In this document: piece by piece, positions 24,305 through 36,599 of the stretch | Position numbering within the stretch: the first letter of the stretch is position 1 | How the letters are laid out: each line of letters starts with the position of its first letter | Assembly (NCBI GenBank): GCA_007922305.1 | Contig: ML677328.1 | Span: 8,418,620 to 8,482,619, forward strand | Length of the DNA: 64,000 nucleotides | Origin: Dermatemys mawii | Taxonomy: Eukaryota; Chordata; Testudines; Dermatemydidae | Reading direction: 5' to 3' | Translations under genes and position numbers: made by a program | The notes under the pieces: generated by a model | Told to the model about the DNA's origin: nothing | What the model saw: only the letters and a program-made list of their open reading frames with translations | The model's database searches: none

Positions 24305-24379
24305 GGCAAGCACTCTTTGAAGACAATAGGAAACATCTATTCTAATGGCAAGCACTCTTTGAAGACAATAGGAAACATC
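24301..24379. repeat. 37-bp direct duplication next to the TA tract
   Basis: TAATGGCAAGCACTCTTTGA with the following AGACAATAGGAAACATC occurs at 24301-24337 and again at 24343-24379 with no differences, separated by TATTC. The identity implies recent origin, possibly slippage or repair at the adjacent microsatellite. Confidence 0.95.
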
Positions 24380-25598
24380 CTGGCATCTCTATTATTTCTG
24401 TTATGTGCCAACATGAGAACAAAACAGGCAGAAAATTACCTTTGCCTCATACATCTTGCAGGCTTTTGTGAATATCTTTTTTTTTTTGTATTACACCTCT
24501 ACTCTACCAACACCAACCACGGCACCCCGTTTGTCTGCTACTCACACAGCTATCTCCAGGCTTTCTTGCACGCTGTTCCTTATCCACCGAACATTCACCT
24601 GATCTGGCCTGTATTACTTTCTCATCCAAATCCCTTGCTTAACCCTATTTCTACCACAGTGCCTAAAAGAAATTACTCAATTAACAGTGAGTAGGATGAG
24701 GAGCAATTGAAGATTGTTTGCTTGAATTTAAATAATATATGAACAAACAAACATATGGACCTAACAGACATGCCAGATTTCACTTCAACCACACTGCTTG
24801 ATTCAGGCCTTTACTGCCAACCTTCATCTGTTTGTCTTTTTATTATGAAAAGCTCTTTGCAACAGGGAAAAGTCTTCATATTTGTTTGCACAGTACATAG
24901 CATGTTTCAAGAGTTACTATAATACAATAATTATGATAATGATACATTGCTCAACATTGATGGCAATCAGATAAGAGGGAATTTGAGAGAATCATTCTTA
25001 AAAGGACGGGGGGGGGGTGAGGATACTGGATATGCTACCTACAATTATTTTGAAAAGTATCAGTGGCAATCCAGAGAACAGATCATTAATAGTTAGGGTT
25101 TTGGCTACCTGGTTATAAGCACCCAGCTAGTTACCCGCAGTTTTTGCTGTAGTTAATCCAGCTATGAGTTGAATATACTTTGTAGTTCAAAGAATCAGGC
25201 TTTTTGCCATCAAGAATTGAGTAAAATCATGCAGTCAGAAGCGAAACACTTACTTCCATGGAGCATCCATCCACCTGCTGTTTTGCTTATTTTCATTTTT
25301 TTTATTTTAATATGAAAGTAAAGTACTATATTTGCAGAGACAAAATTGTTGACAGTCTATGGGTTGATGAGATGTTTATGGTACATGCACAGATTGGAAT
25401 GTTAAAACTCTAAGAGTTTTAACAGTGGAACTGTGTTCTCACTAGACCCTTTTTTCTGGATCAAAATTAAACGTCACAGCAGTACACAAGAAACATACTG
25501 TGGAGCTCCAGGTTTAAATATCAAGTTGAAATAAAGGGTGCTCAGCAACTCTCATATTTTTATTAGTTATATTTCAGAAACACTTAGAGATCCCAATC
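24380..25598. other. unassigned sequence
   Basis: A G-run lies near 25007-25018. No gene or repeat family was recognised. Confidence 0.4.
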
Positions 25599-25604
25599 AA
25601 TATC

Positions 25605-25720
25605 AAGGTTCTATCTGCTATATGTACACAAAGGAAGAAAGAGTCCCTACTTGAAGAGCTTAAAGGTTAAATATACAAGAAACACCAAAAGTGGGAAGAA
25701 AAGGATACAAAATGCAAGCA
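25605..25720. repeat. old interspersed repeat fragment (paired with 54288-54356)
   Basis: It shares the blocks TGTACA, AGTCCCTAC.T and GAAGAGCTTA with 54288-54356. The sequence resembles an ancient amniote LINE/SINE fragment with the motif CAAAGAGCTTACAATCT. The family name is not certain. Confidence 0.45.
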
Positions 25721-25817
25721 GAAAATTGGGATAGAACACAAGAAGATTAATTCCCTAGCTGAAGATTATCCTGGAAGGCTGTGACACAGGAACCAAACCC
25801 ACATCTGCTGAACCTTA

Positions 25818-26324
25818 GCCCTGGTCTCCACCAGGGGGAAGGAGGGGAGAGAAGGAAGAATTGATCTAAGATACGCAATTTCAGCTATGGGAATAGCATA
25901 GCTGAAGTCGGCATACTTAGATCAACTTACCTCGGCGTCTTTTCCCATCTACTCCGCTTGCACCTGTTGTGGCAGAGTTGACAAGAGTGTGCTCAGGGAT
26001 TGATTTATCATGTCTAGACTAGACATAATAAATTGACCCCTGATATATCGATCGCTACCCACTGACCCGGGGGGTAGTGTAGACCAAAGGTCTTCAAACT
26101 GGGGTGCGCGCACCCCAGGGGATGCGCGAGACCCCGGAGCCGCCATGGGATCGGCCCCAGGACGCTGCAGTATATTTTTGTCCCGCCGAAATGTCACTGA
26201 AAGAGGAAGCTTTGTATTCGGTACTATTTCAGTGGACATACCTGAGGGGGCCACGAGTGGATGCAGGAGCGCGGAAAGGGGCCGCTGCGGAAAAAGTCTG
26301 AGGAACACTGGTGTAGACCTGCCC
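25818..26324. mobile_element. Harbinger MITE containing a nested hAT
   Basis: TTA duplications lie at 25815-25817 and 26325-26327. The left end GCCCTGGTCTCCACCAGG matches the reversed right end GGTGTAGACCTGCCC. Internal palindromic blocks TTCAGCTATGGGAATAGCAT and GATTTATCATGTCTAGACTA recur in the relative at 39948-40252, proving shared family. A 226-bp hAT sits near its 3' end; without it and one duplication the MITE is about 273 bp. It has no coding capacity. Confidence 0.88.
26085..26310. mobile_element. 226-bp non-autonomous hAT nested in the Harbinger MITE
   Basis: Perfect GTGTAGAC duplications lie at 26077-26084 and 26311-26318. The ends CAAAGGTCTTCAAACTGGGG and GTCTGAGGAACACTG form an imperfect inverted repeat of the CAGTGTTCCTCA type. 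The target was the conserved terminal GTGTAGAC of the MITE. It is GC-rich with no transposase. Confidence 0.92.
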
Positions 26325-26327
26325 TTA

Positions 26328-26785
26328 GTCCAGTGACTTAAACCATCTTCCTCTTTCTCCATTTTTAAATATTCAGTTCCATTGTTTTCCAACCTGTGTA
26401 AGTGCCCCTTATTTTCCCCCTCAAAAATTGTTCTTGCTTCTCCCTCTGTTTCTCTTTCTTTCCATGAGATGGGATTTGAGGGTGCTAAAATTGATAGTAA
26501 ACAGTTGTTCACATCTAAGTCTCTTTTCTAACATAAGCTATATTCAAAAATAGCCCAAATTACACCTTTATGATCTCTTTTCCACAAACTGATCATCACT
26601 TAGATTCTTTTCCTCCCTGAGGTTTGAGAGAATACTGTGTGTTTTGCCTTAAACAGGAAAACAAGAAAAATATTTTGTCCTATAGTGGGCGGAATTACCA
26701 ATATGTAGCCTCCATACAACTCCCAAATATTTAAAGTTATGTGCAACAGCAGATGATAGAAAGGAAATGACACATATTTCTTTAC

Positions 26786-26822
<37 letters not shown>

Positions 26823-27565
26823 ACTGTGCTTCGGTTCAGTAAAATTATTAAAAGAAAATAGCCTCTAGAGAAAAATCAGCAACAGAGGCTATAGAAATAT
26901 TCAAAGAAATCTGTTCCTCCCACAAATATCTTTCAAAGTAAAATTATAGCTCAATAAGGAAGACATATTTCCATCTTAAAGTTAGCAGTAAATATTTTAC
27001 TAGCAGTCTCTTGGCGCATTTTCAGTTCTGAAAGAAGAAAGAGTTGCATGCAATCCTCAGCAATCTGCTGTCACAGTTAAGTGAAAGATTCTAAAAATAT
27101 ATTTTGACAGTATACTTTGAATTGGCAAACTCATGACGCCCAAACTATCATTACTATTTTCCATTTAGTTCACTGGGCTATGGATCAGGCCCTTGAAGAC
27201 GCATGTGGGATAAGTGCAGAAACCACAGCTCTTTAAGCTTAAGCCCTCTGAAACTTTACTGATTAAATGACCCTTATTTGAGAACTGGATATTTCTTTGG
27301 TCTTACCTCACTAGCAACAACAACAATCTGTTTAAACTCCTTGGCGGAGAGGGGGAATGTGCTTGTGAGTTGGTTTGGATGTTCTGTATGCTTTAGCCAC
27401 CTGCTGAAATACTGCCTTTCTACTTCAACAACTCTTTGAAAATAGAATAGAAACATGAAGTGCAAAATCCTAAATCAAAAGTTGCATTCTGCTCATTTGC
27501 ACTGGTGACATGACGATGTATTAACTTCAGAATCACTTTGCAATGCAGCCCCAGATGCTTTAAGA
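26328..27565. other. unassigned sequence containing a GT microsatellite
   Basis: Apart from the (GT)n tract at 26789-26819 nothing could be assigned. Confidence 0.4.
26789..26819. repeat. (GT)n microsatellite
   Basis: About 15 uninterrupted GT units. Confidence 0.95.
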
Positions 27566-27572
27566 CCCCTCA

Positions 27573-27948
27573 CAGTATGTCTATATTGCACACTCTTTAT
27601 GGCAATAAAGGGGACACAGTGCATGCCCCGCTAGTACGAGTATAAACAGCAGCATAGACAATGAGACACTGCTTAGGTGAGTAGAATAGACATGCCTGAA
27701 CCTCAGGATGTATACCCTACATAGCTCTTTACACACCCAAGCAGTGGCTCCCCATCTACACTGGTATCTTTGGCAATGTAGCGGCCCACTGCCAGAGTCT
27801 TTCCCCAGCATAGTGAAAGAGTCCAGCAGCAACAGGAAAAGGCTCTGGCAGAGGGAGGTGACACAGAAAGGCTCCAGCAACATTCTGCCTCCGCCAGTCA
27901 GAGCATTCACTGCCTTGTGTAGCTTTAGACCGCAGTGTGGACACAGCC
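27573..27948. mobile_element. Harbinger-type MITE, degraded ends
   Basis: The left end CAGTATGTCTATATTGCA and the reversed right end CAGGCTGTGTCCACACTGC align with several mismatches. The interior has further inverted blocks (GGCTCCCCATCTACACTGGT and others). No exact target duplication can be assigned, so boundaries are approximate. The overlapping open frames on both strands within it are not genes. Confidence 0.6.
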
Positions 27949-28039
27949 TGCTCTTTGCTGCAGCATGTAGCTACTTGTGTAATGCCAATATCCTATATAC
28001 CACCACCATTGCAGACAAGGTCTCAGAAAGACTGTAATA

Positions 28040-28465
28040 AAAGACTTGCAGCATGGCCCCTCCCACCTCGTAGAGTCTCAGCGCCTGAGCTCAAGCCTAC
28101 TCGGCAACTCAGAATTAAGCTCCTGGTCATTCTCTACACCTCCATTCTACTCGTTTCACATGTCTAACTCTAGCCTGCTTCATGTCCCTTCACACAATTT
28201 TGTCACTCCTGGTAGAAGAACCTCTTCCTCTTCAGTTCCTATCCTCTGCTTTTGTCTCCCTGTACTTCTTCCCTTTTGCTCGCCATTTCATACGAATCTC
28301 ATCTAAAACATATTTTCTCACTTATCTGTACCTCTTAATTTCTCCTTCCTGTGCTATTTATTATTTAACTGTACAATTGTATTATGTAACTCTCTAAGAC
28401 ACTTTTGCTACTGCTTCTGTGTATGAAAAATACCATACAAAATAAAATTGTGTTGTTACATAGAG
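28040..28465 (+). mobile_element. possible old LINE (L2/L3-type) 3' fragment
   Basis: The + strand is C/T-rich and its conceptual translation has a stretch LLHVPSHNFVTPGRRTSSSS, reminiscent of the C-terminal region of vertebrate L2/L3-type ORF2. It ends in an A-rich tail AAAATACCATACAAAATAAA. The match is weak and by eye only. Confidence 0.3.
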
Positions 28466-28649
28466 AAACAGGATAGCTTATATTTTCACAAAGGCAACTC
28501 CAGAGTTAATTCCTGTTGATGTATTATATAGTTATTATGTCTCGTGAATTAAAATATTTCAAGTATTAATACCACAATTATTTCAGAGTGCCAAATACAA
28601 AAATACCTAAGGCAGAGAATATGTTAGGGGAAATGTACAGATTACCTAG

Positions 28650-28700
28650 GTGAAATCCTGGCCCGAATGAAGTCATTGGGAGTTTTGCAAGAGGGGCAGA
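28650..28700. repeat. fragment of a palindromic repeat family
   Basis: AATCCTGGCCCGAATGAAGT followed by CATTGGGAGTTTTGC is a half-copy of the old hairpin family with an AATGGGAG-type core. Confidence 0.4.
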
Positions 28701-29060
28701 CAGAACAGGCTATGCATATTTTATCACACTATCAGACTGTGGCTGACCCAAATATATCTATTGGAGTAACAATATGTTGCTTCACAATCACTTGGATATT
28801 TTGCCCTTTCTGAAGTGCCTATGTACTATGTCTACATACGCTTGGCTCTTGGTATCTGATACAAGTTAGCTTTATGGAACGATCTTCCAGATTTGCTGGA
28901 CATCTTTCTTCTGAAGAAAGATGCCCTGCAGAAGAGCATCATAGGGATGCTTTCTGTTGAAGTCATTGGGGAGATTTCCTATTGTCTTTAGAGGGAGATG
29001 GACTAGACCCAAGGTGTAAAATGTACATTGACTGAAAAGAAGTGATCCTACTTGTTGAAG

Positions 29061-29111
29061 TTATTTTATTTATTTATTTATTTAGACAGACAGACACACA
29101 CACACACACAA
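29061..29111. repeat. compound microsatellite (TTTA)n(CAGA)n(CA)n
   Basis: Three short tandem motifs follow each other directly. A further TATC/TATA-rich stretch lies at about 29205-29236. Confidence 0.9.
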
Positions 29112-29239
29112 AGACTCTCTGTATGTGTTTAGAACTTCATTCATTTGAGTGTGTATATGCTCATGCACATACCCAAGAAGACACACTGACAGATAAATAC
29201 AGATCGTATCTATATCTATATCTCTATATATAGATTTGT

Positions 29240-29812
29240 ACCCAGATATATCTAGATAGAGCACTGTAGCAAATGTTTGGGGAAAGTAAACCTAAATGAC
29301 TGTAGGCACTGATGCCTGTTTTAATTTATAGGCAAGGACGAATGCTGGAGGATGTGTTTGCTGCTGCCCTTTCACCCCTACTACAAATATTTCTGTCACG
29401 GCTCATTTAGTTGTAAGAAAACCCAATGCTTTAATTAAAATACAAACAACTCCCATATTTTTATGATAGGAAGGAAAACAGAAATAATCTGCCAATGGAC
29501 TGAATTCACTATGAACAAATGGAATACAACAGTTTTATAGCTCTCTAATGGGGGGAGAGGAGAGAGATTCTCTCTTTCACACACATACATTCCCAAAAAG
29601 TACATTAAGATAATACAAATTTAGGGTTGCCATAGCATATTAAAATACTGGTTCATCAAATAAATATTCAGTTGCCAGTAGTGGCCTATATCTGAAGTTT
29701 TCATGGGAGGCAAACACTCCTCTGATTTTTTGCATCGCGATCTTCATGGCTTGAAGCATGACATTTGATTATCCCTGTATAAATCACTGCATAATCAAAC
29801 AGTTTTCATTAG
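29240..29812. other. unassigned sequence
   Basis: No gene or repeat was recognised. Confidence 0.4.
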
Positions 29813-29885
29813 GAGCCTGATCTAAGGCCCATGGAAGTCAATAGGAATCTTTCTATTCATTCCGATGGGCTTTGGGTCAGGCCCA
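29813..29885. repeat. palindromic repeat, CCTGATC/CAGGCCC type
   Basis: The left arm GAGCCTGATCTAAGGCCCAT and the reversed right arm GGGCCTGACCCAAAGCCCAT form a 73-bp imperfect hairpin. It belongs with 15802-15959 and 57915-58003. Confidence 0.65.
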
Positions 29886-30032
29886 AAATTATTCATCCGC
29901 TTTGTGAATCCAGCAATAGTATTCAATTCTATGACTGTTAAGTCTGACTTATAGTCAAAATTCTCATAACATCCCTAACTCATGCCACTTCAACAATTAT
30001 ATCCCTAAAGAAAATGAATGAGTCAGTAAAGG

Positions 30033-30108
30033 CTCAATCCTGCAAGGGACAAATGACTCTCAGCTCAACAGAAGCAGAGAGTGCTTTGTATATTGCAGGA
30101 TCAAAACA
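30033..30108. repeat. palindromic repeat, AATCCTGCAA type
   Basis: The left arm GGCTCAATCCTGCAAGGGAC, then AAATGACTCTCAGCTC, pairs with the right arm, which reversed reads GATCCTGCAATATACAAAGC then ACTCTCTGC. It is a 76-bp imperfect hairpin of an old amniote family. Confidence 0.6.
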
Positions 30109-30109
30109 T

Positions 30110-31267
30110 CACTGGGCCCAAGTTACAGACCACGGATATGACAGCCTGGGGCTCTATTCCCATGAAGTTCTTTGTGGCAAGTATTTACTGCACATCACCA
30201 TCAAGTCTTTTTTCCAAACTGGATAACAGTCTGATCTAGCACCCTCTAAACTCAATGCATTGACAAGTTATAAATTATAAATAGAGATGGAGTAGAACGC
30301 TGCATCTCAATATCTGAGAATTCTGGGGAAGTCTGGACCCAGCACCACATGCAGAGCTAAACTTTGCAGATCATGCTCAACTCTATTAAGCTTAAATCCA
30401 CATTATAAAGAGATGTGAGACATTTAAAATTTGTCTAAAGATGAAGTGCATTAAAATAAATAGGTCTCTGGCAGTGCCCTTTATTTTTCAAGAGCTGCTA
30501 AGAAACAGTTTGTTAACTCAGAGAGGAAATACAGAGGAATATATAAGAATCCCATAGTGAATTAAAGAATGTTTAACTAAGTTATTCTAAAAATCAGATG
30601 CAGTTAATTTCACAGAAGATGTCTACTGCATGTACTGTATTTGTATCTCAAGTGTGTATACAAATCAAATTCATAGACTTTTTAGGTGCCTTATTGGTTA
30701 ATTAAACTAATTTGATGGTTCAATTAGAGGAGTTGAAATGATATTCTGAAAAAAAGTAGACCTGTAAAAATAAATTTAGATTATTATAGAACAAGATGAG
30801 AGGGAAGACTGATCAACTTGCTGGGGGAGGGCTAACAATAGGATATGGAGTCTTTCAGCAGCCTGTTACTAAACAAAACCTAAACCAGGTCTTTCCTATC
30901 TGACAGCTGCTTGATAGCCCTCATGAAATGAGTTAGTGCTCTCTGTCCTGTTCCTCACAGGCAAATGTCCACATCACAAAAATGTACAATGGCAGCTGGC
31001 TCAAATTAAAGTACCTTGTTTATAGTGTCAACAGAGACCAAAGTTTGAATGGGCATCAGCTGCTCACGGATGCCTACAGCTAGGACAGTATTGAAGCACA
31101 TGGGCAGAGAGGTACAGAAAGAAACATCACTGCTAACCTGCAGTGTTCAGACAGAGGACTTTGTTCTCTGGTGTTCTTAATTCAAAAGCAGTTTTTAACA
31201 ATCAACACAGAAAGCTTGAGTCTACTAATTGGAATATTCGATCCTGTCAGTTCCATCCTTACTGTAG
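30110..31267. other. unassigned sequence
   Basis: No gene or repeat was recognised. Confidence 0.35.
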
Positions 31268-31563
31268 CAGTGTTGCCAACTTTCACAGTTTTATTCCAAG
31301 TCTGATGATATTTGATGTTTCTATTTAAAATCTACAGTTCTTGGAGACAAGTGATTATGTGGGATTTTCAGCTTTCACTTAAAAAATGATGTTTCTAACA
31401 CACTTGGTGGTGGAAGAAAGTATGAAAAATATGACTTCAGGGTACCCTCAAAGCTCAAAAACAAGATGGCAAATTAAAAGAATACAAATTTTATGTATTA
31501 AAATATCACGAATTTTAGGGTGCCTGACTCATATTTTTTTAACGTTTGGGGTTGGTGGTGCTG
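31268..31563. mobile_element. non-autonomous DNA element with TGTTGCCAAC terminus
   Basis: The start CAGTGTTGCCAACTTTCACA and end GGGGTTGGTGGTGCTG are an imperfect inverted repeat. Internal blocks CTTTCACTTAAAAAATGATG and AAAACAAGATGGCAAATTAA match a family I recall from turtles and crocodilians. No clear 8-bp duplication is visible. There is no transposase. Confidence 0.55.
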
Positions 31564-33690
31564 TATACGCCACAATAAAATACATGTGTTTACACAGTGT
31601 AAACTGTAGCCCTAATCAGCCTCATGTTTCATCTGTTCCTTTATACTATATATATATATATTCTTTTGGGTTAATTCGGTTCTTGTTAGCCAGTGCAGTA
31701 TAGGGTTTTGGTGTTTGATGTATATTCCTGACATGACGTCTTTAACACAGGCTGTCCCTTATCCTTCCACTTAAACCCCTTCAGCACACTGTTTAAATAG
31801 CACATTAGCTGCTATGAAGGGTCACTGAAAATATAAACAAGAAACCTCTCATATGACTGCAGGGGATTGTTCCATTAGCTATCTGATGTTACTGTCTGGA
31901 TACTTTTCTTGGTACTAGATGTTGTGCTAACTTCAATGGTAAGGCTTGGATTCCCTTCAGGGCATAATCTCTCTATTCCTCTCACTACTGTTCCTTTGAA
32001 AAATTCATCTAAAAATAATCAGTCGACAGCTATTTTTCCCCATCCCTTTACATACCCCTCACTTCAACTCAAGTTGCAGGGCATTCACTACAAGAATACA
32101 TTGATACAAGATACAAGAATATCACTCAGCCTCTTAGCCTTGCTCTGAACCACATGATTTGGCATCTTGTTAGTGAGCTTTTCTCTAACAACGAAATTGT
32201 GTAGGCTTCTGCATGGCTCACACATCATGTATATGATGCCACAACATCCAGTTTCTGTCAAGTGAAAATGTCAGTCCTTTTTTTCTCCCAGGAATTTCAG
32301 TACCACTTGTCATGTCACAATTCATGCAAAAAGCATCGTTAGATGCCACATAACTATAGTGTGGTAGGATACCTGGTTCTATGACCATTCACAGGGAGTT
32401 GTTCTGCTAAGTAAATCTGGCAACCAGACTGAGACAAAAAGGGATTATGCACAGAGAGGTACTAAAGAGAGAAATTTGAGAAACAGCCAAGCTCAAGATC
32501 AAGACCAGGGCTAAAACTCATGTTTGTTATTATTTAAGTTTACAGTAATTCCAAGCTCCAGGATGGACAATATCCATGGTGTGTGTACTGTGTTAGAAGC
32601 TGAAGAGGGGAAGGGGGGGACACCATCTCTTACAATCACATTTCCAAACCATGTAATAAGTGAACCAATCCTAATCAGACGAGCATTGACTCAGTCTCCG
32701 AACATAAAATCAAAGTGCCGCTGAAGGGAAAAAAATATGGGTAACCTTCAAGCCTGGGACTCAAAGAAGATTTTTTCATAGCTAGCTTTCAGCCTAATTT
32801 TATATAAAGAGTTTCATAGAAGCATCCAAGCTTGAGGTCTTTGTGCCAATTGAAATTTGCCAGTCACTAGTAAAAACCGGCCCCAGGAAGGAGGCAGCAG
32901 AATAAGGGAAAGGAAGCAGAGATTAAAAAGGGAATCAATAATCATGGCAATCATCTCAAATGCAATGCAAAACAGGGTATACGCTACCTGGCAGAGACAC
33001 ACACACTCGTTGACAGGGGACTATGCCTTCTCTTTTACTATGGTCTAAGAGATACCTTGAAGATGACAGCAAGAAACATTGATCTGTGACTATGCCAGTT
33101 TATTTTACACATTGACTTTTCTTTTGAGCTGATAAATGTACAGTCACTGAAGTGGCACAGAAGAGGGAAGCATGAGCGAGGGACAGGGGAATTCTATTAA
33201 GAATTCATAATGACAAACAAAACTACTTCTAAGAGAGCAGTTGTAAAGTAATGACATTACATTTTTTTTCCATTTGTTTTTCTCCCTTCAGAGAACACCT
33301 AATACAGCAAGAGAGAGTCACTACTAAGGGCGTCAACTCTTGAAAGAACAAGTACCACAAATAACTCTAATAGCCTTTTAATTTCTTCTCTTATTTTTGG
33401 TATTTCTTCCTTCTTGCATTCTAAAGGAAATTTGAATGGAGATGGAAAGGAAGAAAAATATCTTCCTCTTCAATACTCTACCTGTGTTAGCGCTCAGACA
33501 GTGTATCTCAAAATGCCCAAACATGATAATAAATACACAATAATTAATAACCAGTACTACCTTATCAAAGTAATCATGACACTGCACAAAATATTATAAT
33601 GCAATGATGAAACTCAGGTATAAATATTATAAATGCAAAAAAGTGCTTTAAAAAGTACCAAATTGTGGCTGATAATTTATACTATATTGA
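31564..33690. other. unassigned sequence
   Basis: A short TA tract lies at about 31648-31661. Otherwise nothing is recognised; open frames are short and unrelated to known domains. Confidence 0.4.
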
Positions 33691-33696
33691 GACATT

Positions 33697-33770
33697 ATGG
33701 CCCCAATTCACGAAAGTACTTAAGCATACGCTGATAGTTATTCATGCTTTCTGAACAGGCATGTTTTATT
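33697..33770. repeat. degenerate palindromic repeat fragment
   Basis: GGCCCCAATTCACGAAAGTA followed by CTTAAGCATACGCT resembles a family whose arms read CAGCAAAGCACTTAAGCA. A relative lies at 37869-37943. Confidence 0.45.
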
Positions 33771-33774
33771 GAAA

Positions 33775-35235
33775 CAAGGGTCCATGTCACTGACAAGGTC
33801 TGGGTAACTGGTCAGAAAGAATCTTATTTGAAAGTGATAAATGATCAGCAGTTTGGTGGAGTATGATATTTCACTATTTTGATATTTTTGTGTAGCTAAA
33901 TTATACTGCAAAAAAGCATGGACAAAAAATTTATTTGGCCAGGCAGGGAACTATTAGTGTTGTGTACTGAGGGAATCTGAGACTAGCCTTTGGTTCACTC
34001 AAACAGAGCTAATACTTAGTTATTAAGAAAAAGAGGAGAACAGCCAATTTCAAGTTAGGGACCTATCAAGGGTAGAACGTTCCAACAAATTATGAGGGGT
34101 CAGAAGAGACACAAATCACCCATAAAACAAGCTCAGGATGCTGTTCCACTCAAGGGAGATTTGACAGAGGATCCTGCCAATAACTCAGGTATTTAAAAGG
34201 GGTTAAAAGAGAAGATTTAAGAAGACAACACAGAGGCATGCTGAGTTGGGTGATGTTACACTCAACAGGAATGTCAGAAAAAGAGCAAGGTTCCATAATT
34301 TAAGATCATGTTTTTAGACTTCACCTATTCCAAATTTTGTTGTGATTTAGTGATTTGAGATAATGCCGTTGTGTTCATTTCTTGTTTATGTTCTAAGACA
34401 ACATTTGATTTGAATCCAGATGTCAGAGGTGAAAGGTTAACATCCTAACTTACGTACCACTTACATGCTTACTGTTTTGATAAAACATTACACATCCCTA
34501 ATTTGAACAGTGGTGTGTTTAGCTGAGTTAGTCCTAGTTACAGTGTGCCAAAACCAATTAGTGAATAAAGATGCTGCTATAGCAATGGGAACTAATCTTC
34601 CAATTAGTAATAATTGCTGAAACACCTGCCATAAAAAAGACATTCAGAGTGGTGGTCCCTGAAACAAAGTTCTGTTTAAAGTTATTCAACTGACCTTTAC
34701 TAGAATAAAGAAATAAAGAAAATTACAAATAGACAAAATGCATTTTTTAAAGGGAGCATCAAAAACATATCCTAAGATCTTAAATTAATTAGCTGTACTG
34801 TGCTCAGAGTTTCCCAGGGAAGAGAACTCCAGATGGCAGTTAGTTACAATAAAGAACATGTACAGTAAGTGCAACACTGGAACACCAGCTGTAAAATTGT
34901 GAAGTGTTCTGATTTGCCAAAACTAGAGGCTGCAGAATAAGTAGAGCAGGATAATACATGCGTAAGAAGCAATAACTAACATACTAATTTAAAGTAAGAA
35001 AATTATATTGCTATAAATAGGGGGAGGTACAAGGGTTTGAATAAAATAAGAATCCTCATCAAACTTGAGTTGAATCTTTTTGATATTTACAAATAACAGG
35101 TCAACTTTTAAAATTTTAATTCTATACTGAATGGGTCCAACCAAAGACTAGAAATGGGAGGTTTTATTTGTTTTGTAAAGAAACTAGCACATTTTTGGTC
35201 CAGCCCAGCAACAAGCAGAAAGTTTCAAAAATGTT
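33775..35235. other. unassigned sequence
   Basis: No gene or repeat was recognised. Confidence 0.4.
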
Positions 35236-35239
35236 GTTA

Positions 35240-35431
35240 TGGGATATGGTGAATTCATCGTCACAAAATCTTTAAATCGAGATTGGATAGTTTAGTAAAA
35301 ACTATACTAGAGCTCAAACAGAAATGATGGGCTCAATGCAGAAATTATTGGGTCAGTTTCTATGGCCTGTGTTATACTGAGATTACATTAGATGACCATA
35401 ATGATCTCTTCTGTTTTAAAAATGTAAGAAG
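35240..35431 (+). mobile_element. CR1 LINE 3' end
   Basis: ATGGTGAATTCATCGTCACA corresponds to the end of CR1 ORF2, followed by TTAAATCGAGATTGGATAG, TATACTAGAGCTCAAACAGA, TTTCTATGGCCTGTGTTATA and ATTAGATGACCATAATGATC. It is 5' truncated, as usual for CR1, with only the last part of ORF2 and the 3' untranslated region left. Confidence 0.75.
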
Positions 35432-35439
35432 TCTTGAAA

Positions 35440-36480
35440 GAAAGCCTGTTCACATGAGATTTCCAGCCCCATTTGCAGGTTGAAGAATTTCAGATAGTTT
35501 GTGGAAGGAGGAAGAGACAACAGGTCCCTTTGTGCTTATTAATATCTCTATTGCTAGAATTGTTTGTAGCTACATCTATAATGAAATGTACCACATATTG
35601 GACAATGATGCTTTTTTTTCCTTTTTGGATGCCAGGTGATCATGCATCTGATCAACAGCCACATGCTTCTCTTTGTTTTATACAGGACTTGTTTCATTTC
35701 AAGTGTTCAAACATTTCCATCCCAAATTGGGAAGCACAGTAAAATATTCATCATCTTAAATGTTATGGCTGATAAATCTAAAAAAGCAACATTGTAGACA
35801 ACATTTTCCTACAAACAAAATTCATTTGCAACACAAACCCATTTTCATGGGAAAAATATTCCGTTAAAAAATTTTAATTGATCCATACATGACAAATGAG
35901 CATACCTACCTGAGGAGTGTATATTTTGTGTATATTCAATGCCAAGTGATATTTACCATGATGACCCTACAACAGGAAACATTGATTTGGAGAAAGATAG
36001 ACCACAATGACCAGAGGTGGGAAAAATAATTTTAGATGTGGGTGTGACTGTCCTGGAGACAGTAATGAAGCACAAAAAGGTGAAATCCATCATACTAACA
36101 AGGCCATCATCATAAAAAGTGGTCACCATGATCCATGGTCCTGCTTTTAAGTGGTGTCACAAAGGATGATGGGAGCTGGTCACAAAGAGTGGGATGGTGA
36201 CTGAGGTTACACCATATGTTTTATTTCCACTTTCAACAGTTAACTCAGTTAACTTTCAGATAATAAGAAATTAGTAGACCTTTCGTTCTCTGCATGTAAG
36301 ATCATACCTGGGATCCTAAGCAAGTATTCTATTTTATATTTTCTGAGACAAGGTACAGTGCTGTTGTCGGTACCAGCATCAGGGTGAACATATCCAATTG
36401 ACAAGAGTGCAGTATTGCAGGTTAGGTTTCTTAAGTGCAATAGCTCAAAAATCGGCAGTCCCAAATGAGCCTTTTAATGT
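35440..36480. other. unassigned sequence
   Basis: No gene or repeat was recognised. Confidence 0.4.
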
Positions 36481-36490
36481 AACAATAACA

Positions 36491-36562
36491 GTAGGTCAAA
36501 TCCTCTTGTCTCACTTAAGTCAACGAGAGTTTAGCCTGAGGAAACACTGTAGGATTGGGCTC
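36491..36562. repeat. degenerate palindromic repeat fragment
   Basis: TCAAATCCTCTTGTCTCACT, AAGTCAACGAGAG and CACTGTAGGATTGGGCTC follow the order of an old hairpin family (AATCCT ... AGTCAA ... AGGATTGGGC). Confidence 0.5.
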
Positions 36563-36599
36563 AATAATAATATTTTTACACCACAATAAGAAATTAATA

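Noticed and set aside
25949..26512. 187-codon minus-strand frame, the longest in the window
   Set aside because: It crosses the Harbinger MITE, the nested hAT and unrelated flank; no domain is seen and the mosaic origin argues against a gene.
28817..28915. GTACTATGTCTACATACGC as another Harbinger MITE start
   Set aside because: No matching right end or target duplication could be found, so the motif alone was not called.
29813..29885. hairpin as microRNA precursor
   Set aside because: The stem is imperfect but belongs to a dispersed palindromic repeat family seen elsewhere in the window; no conserved mature arm can be argued.
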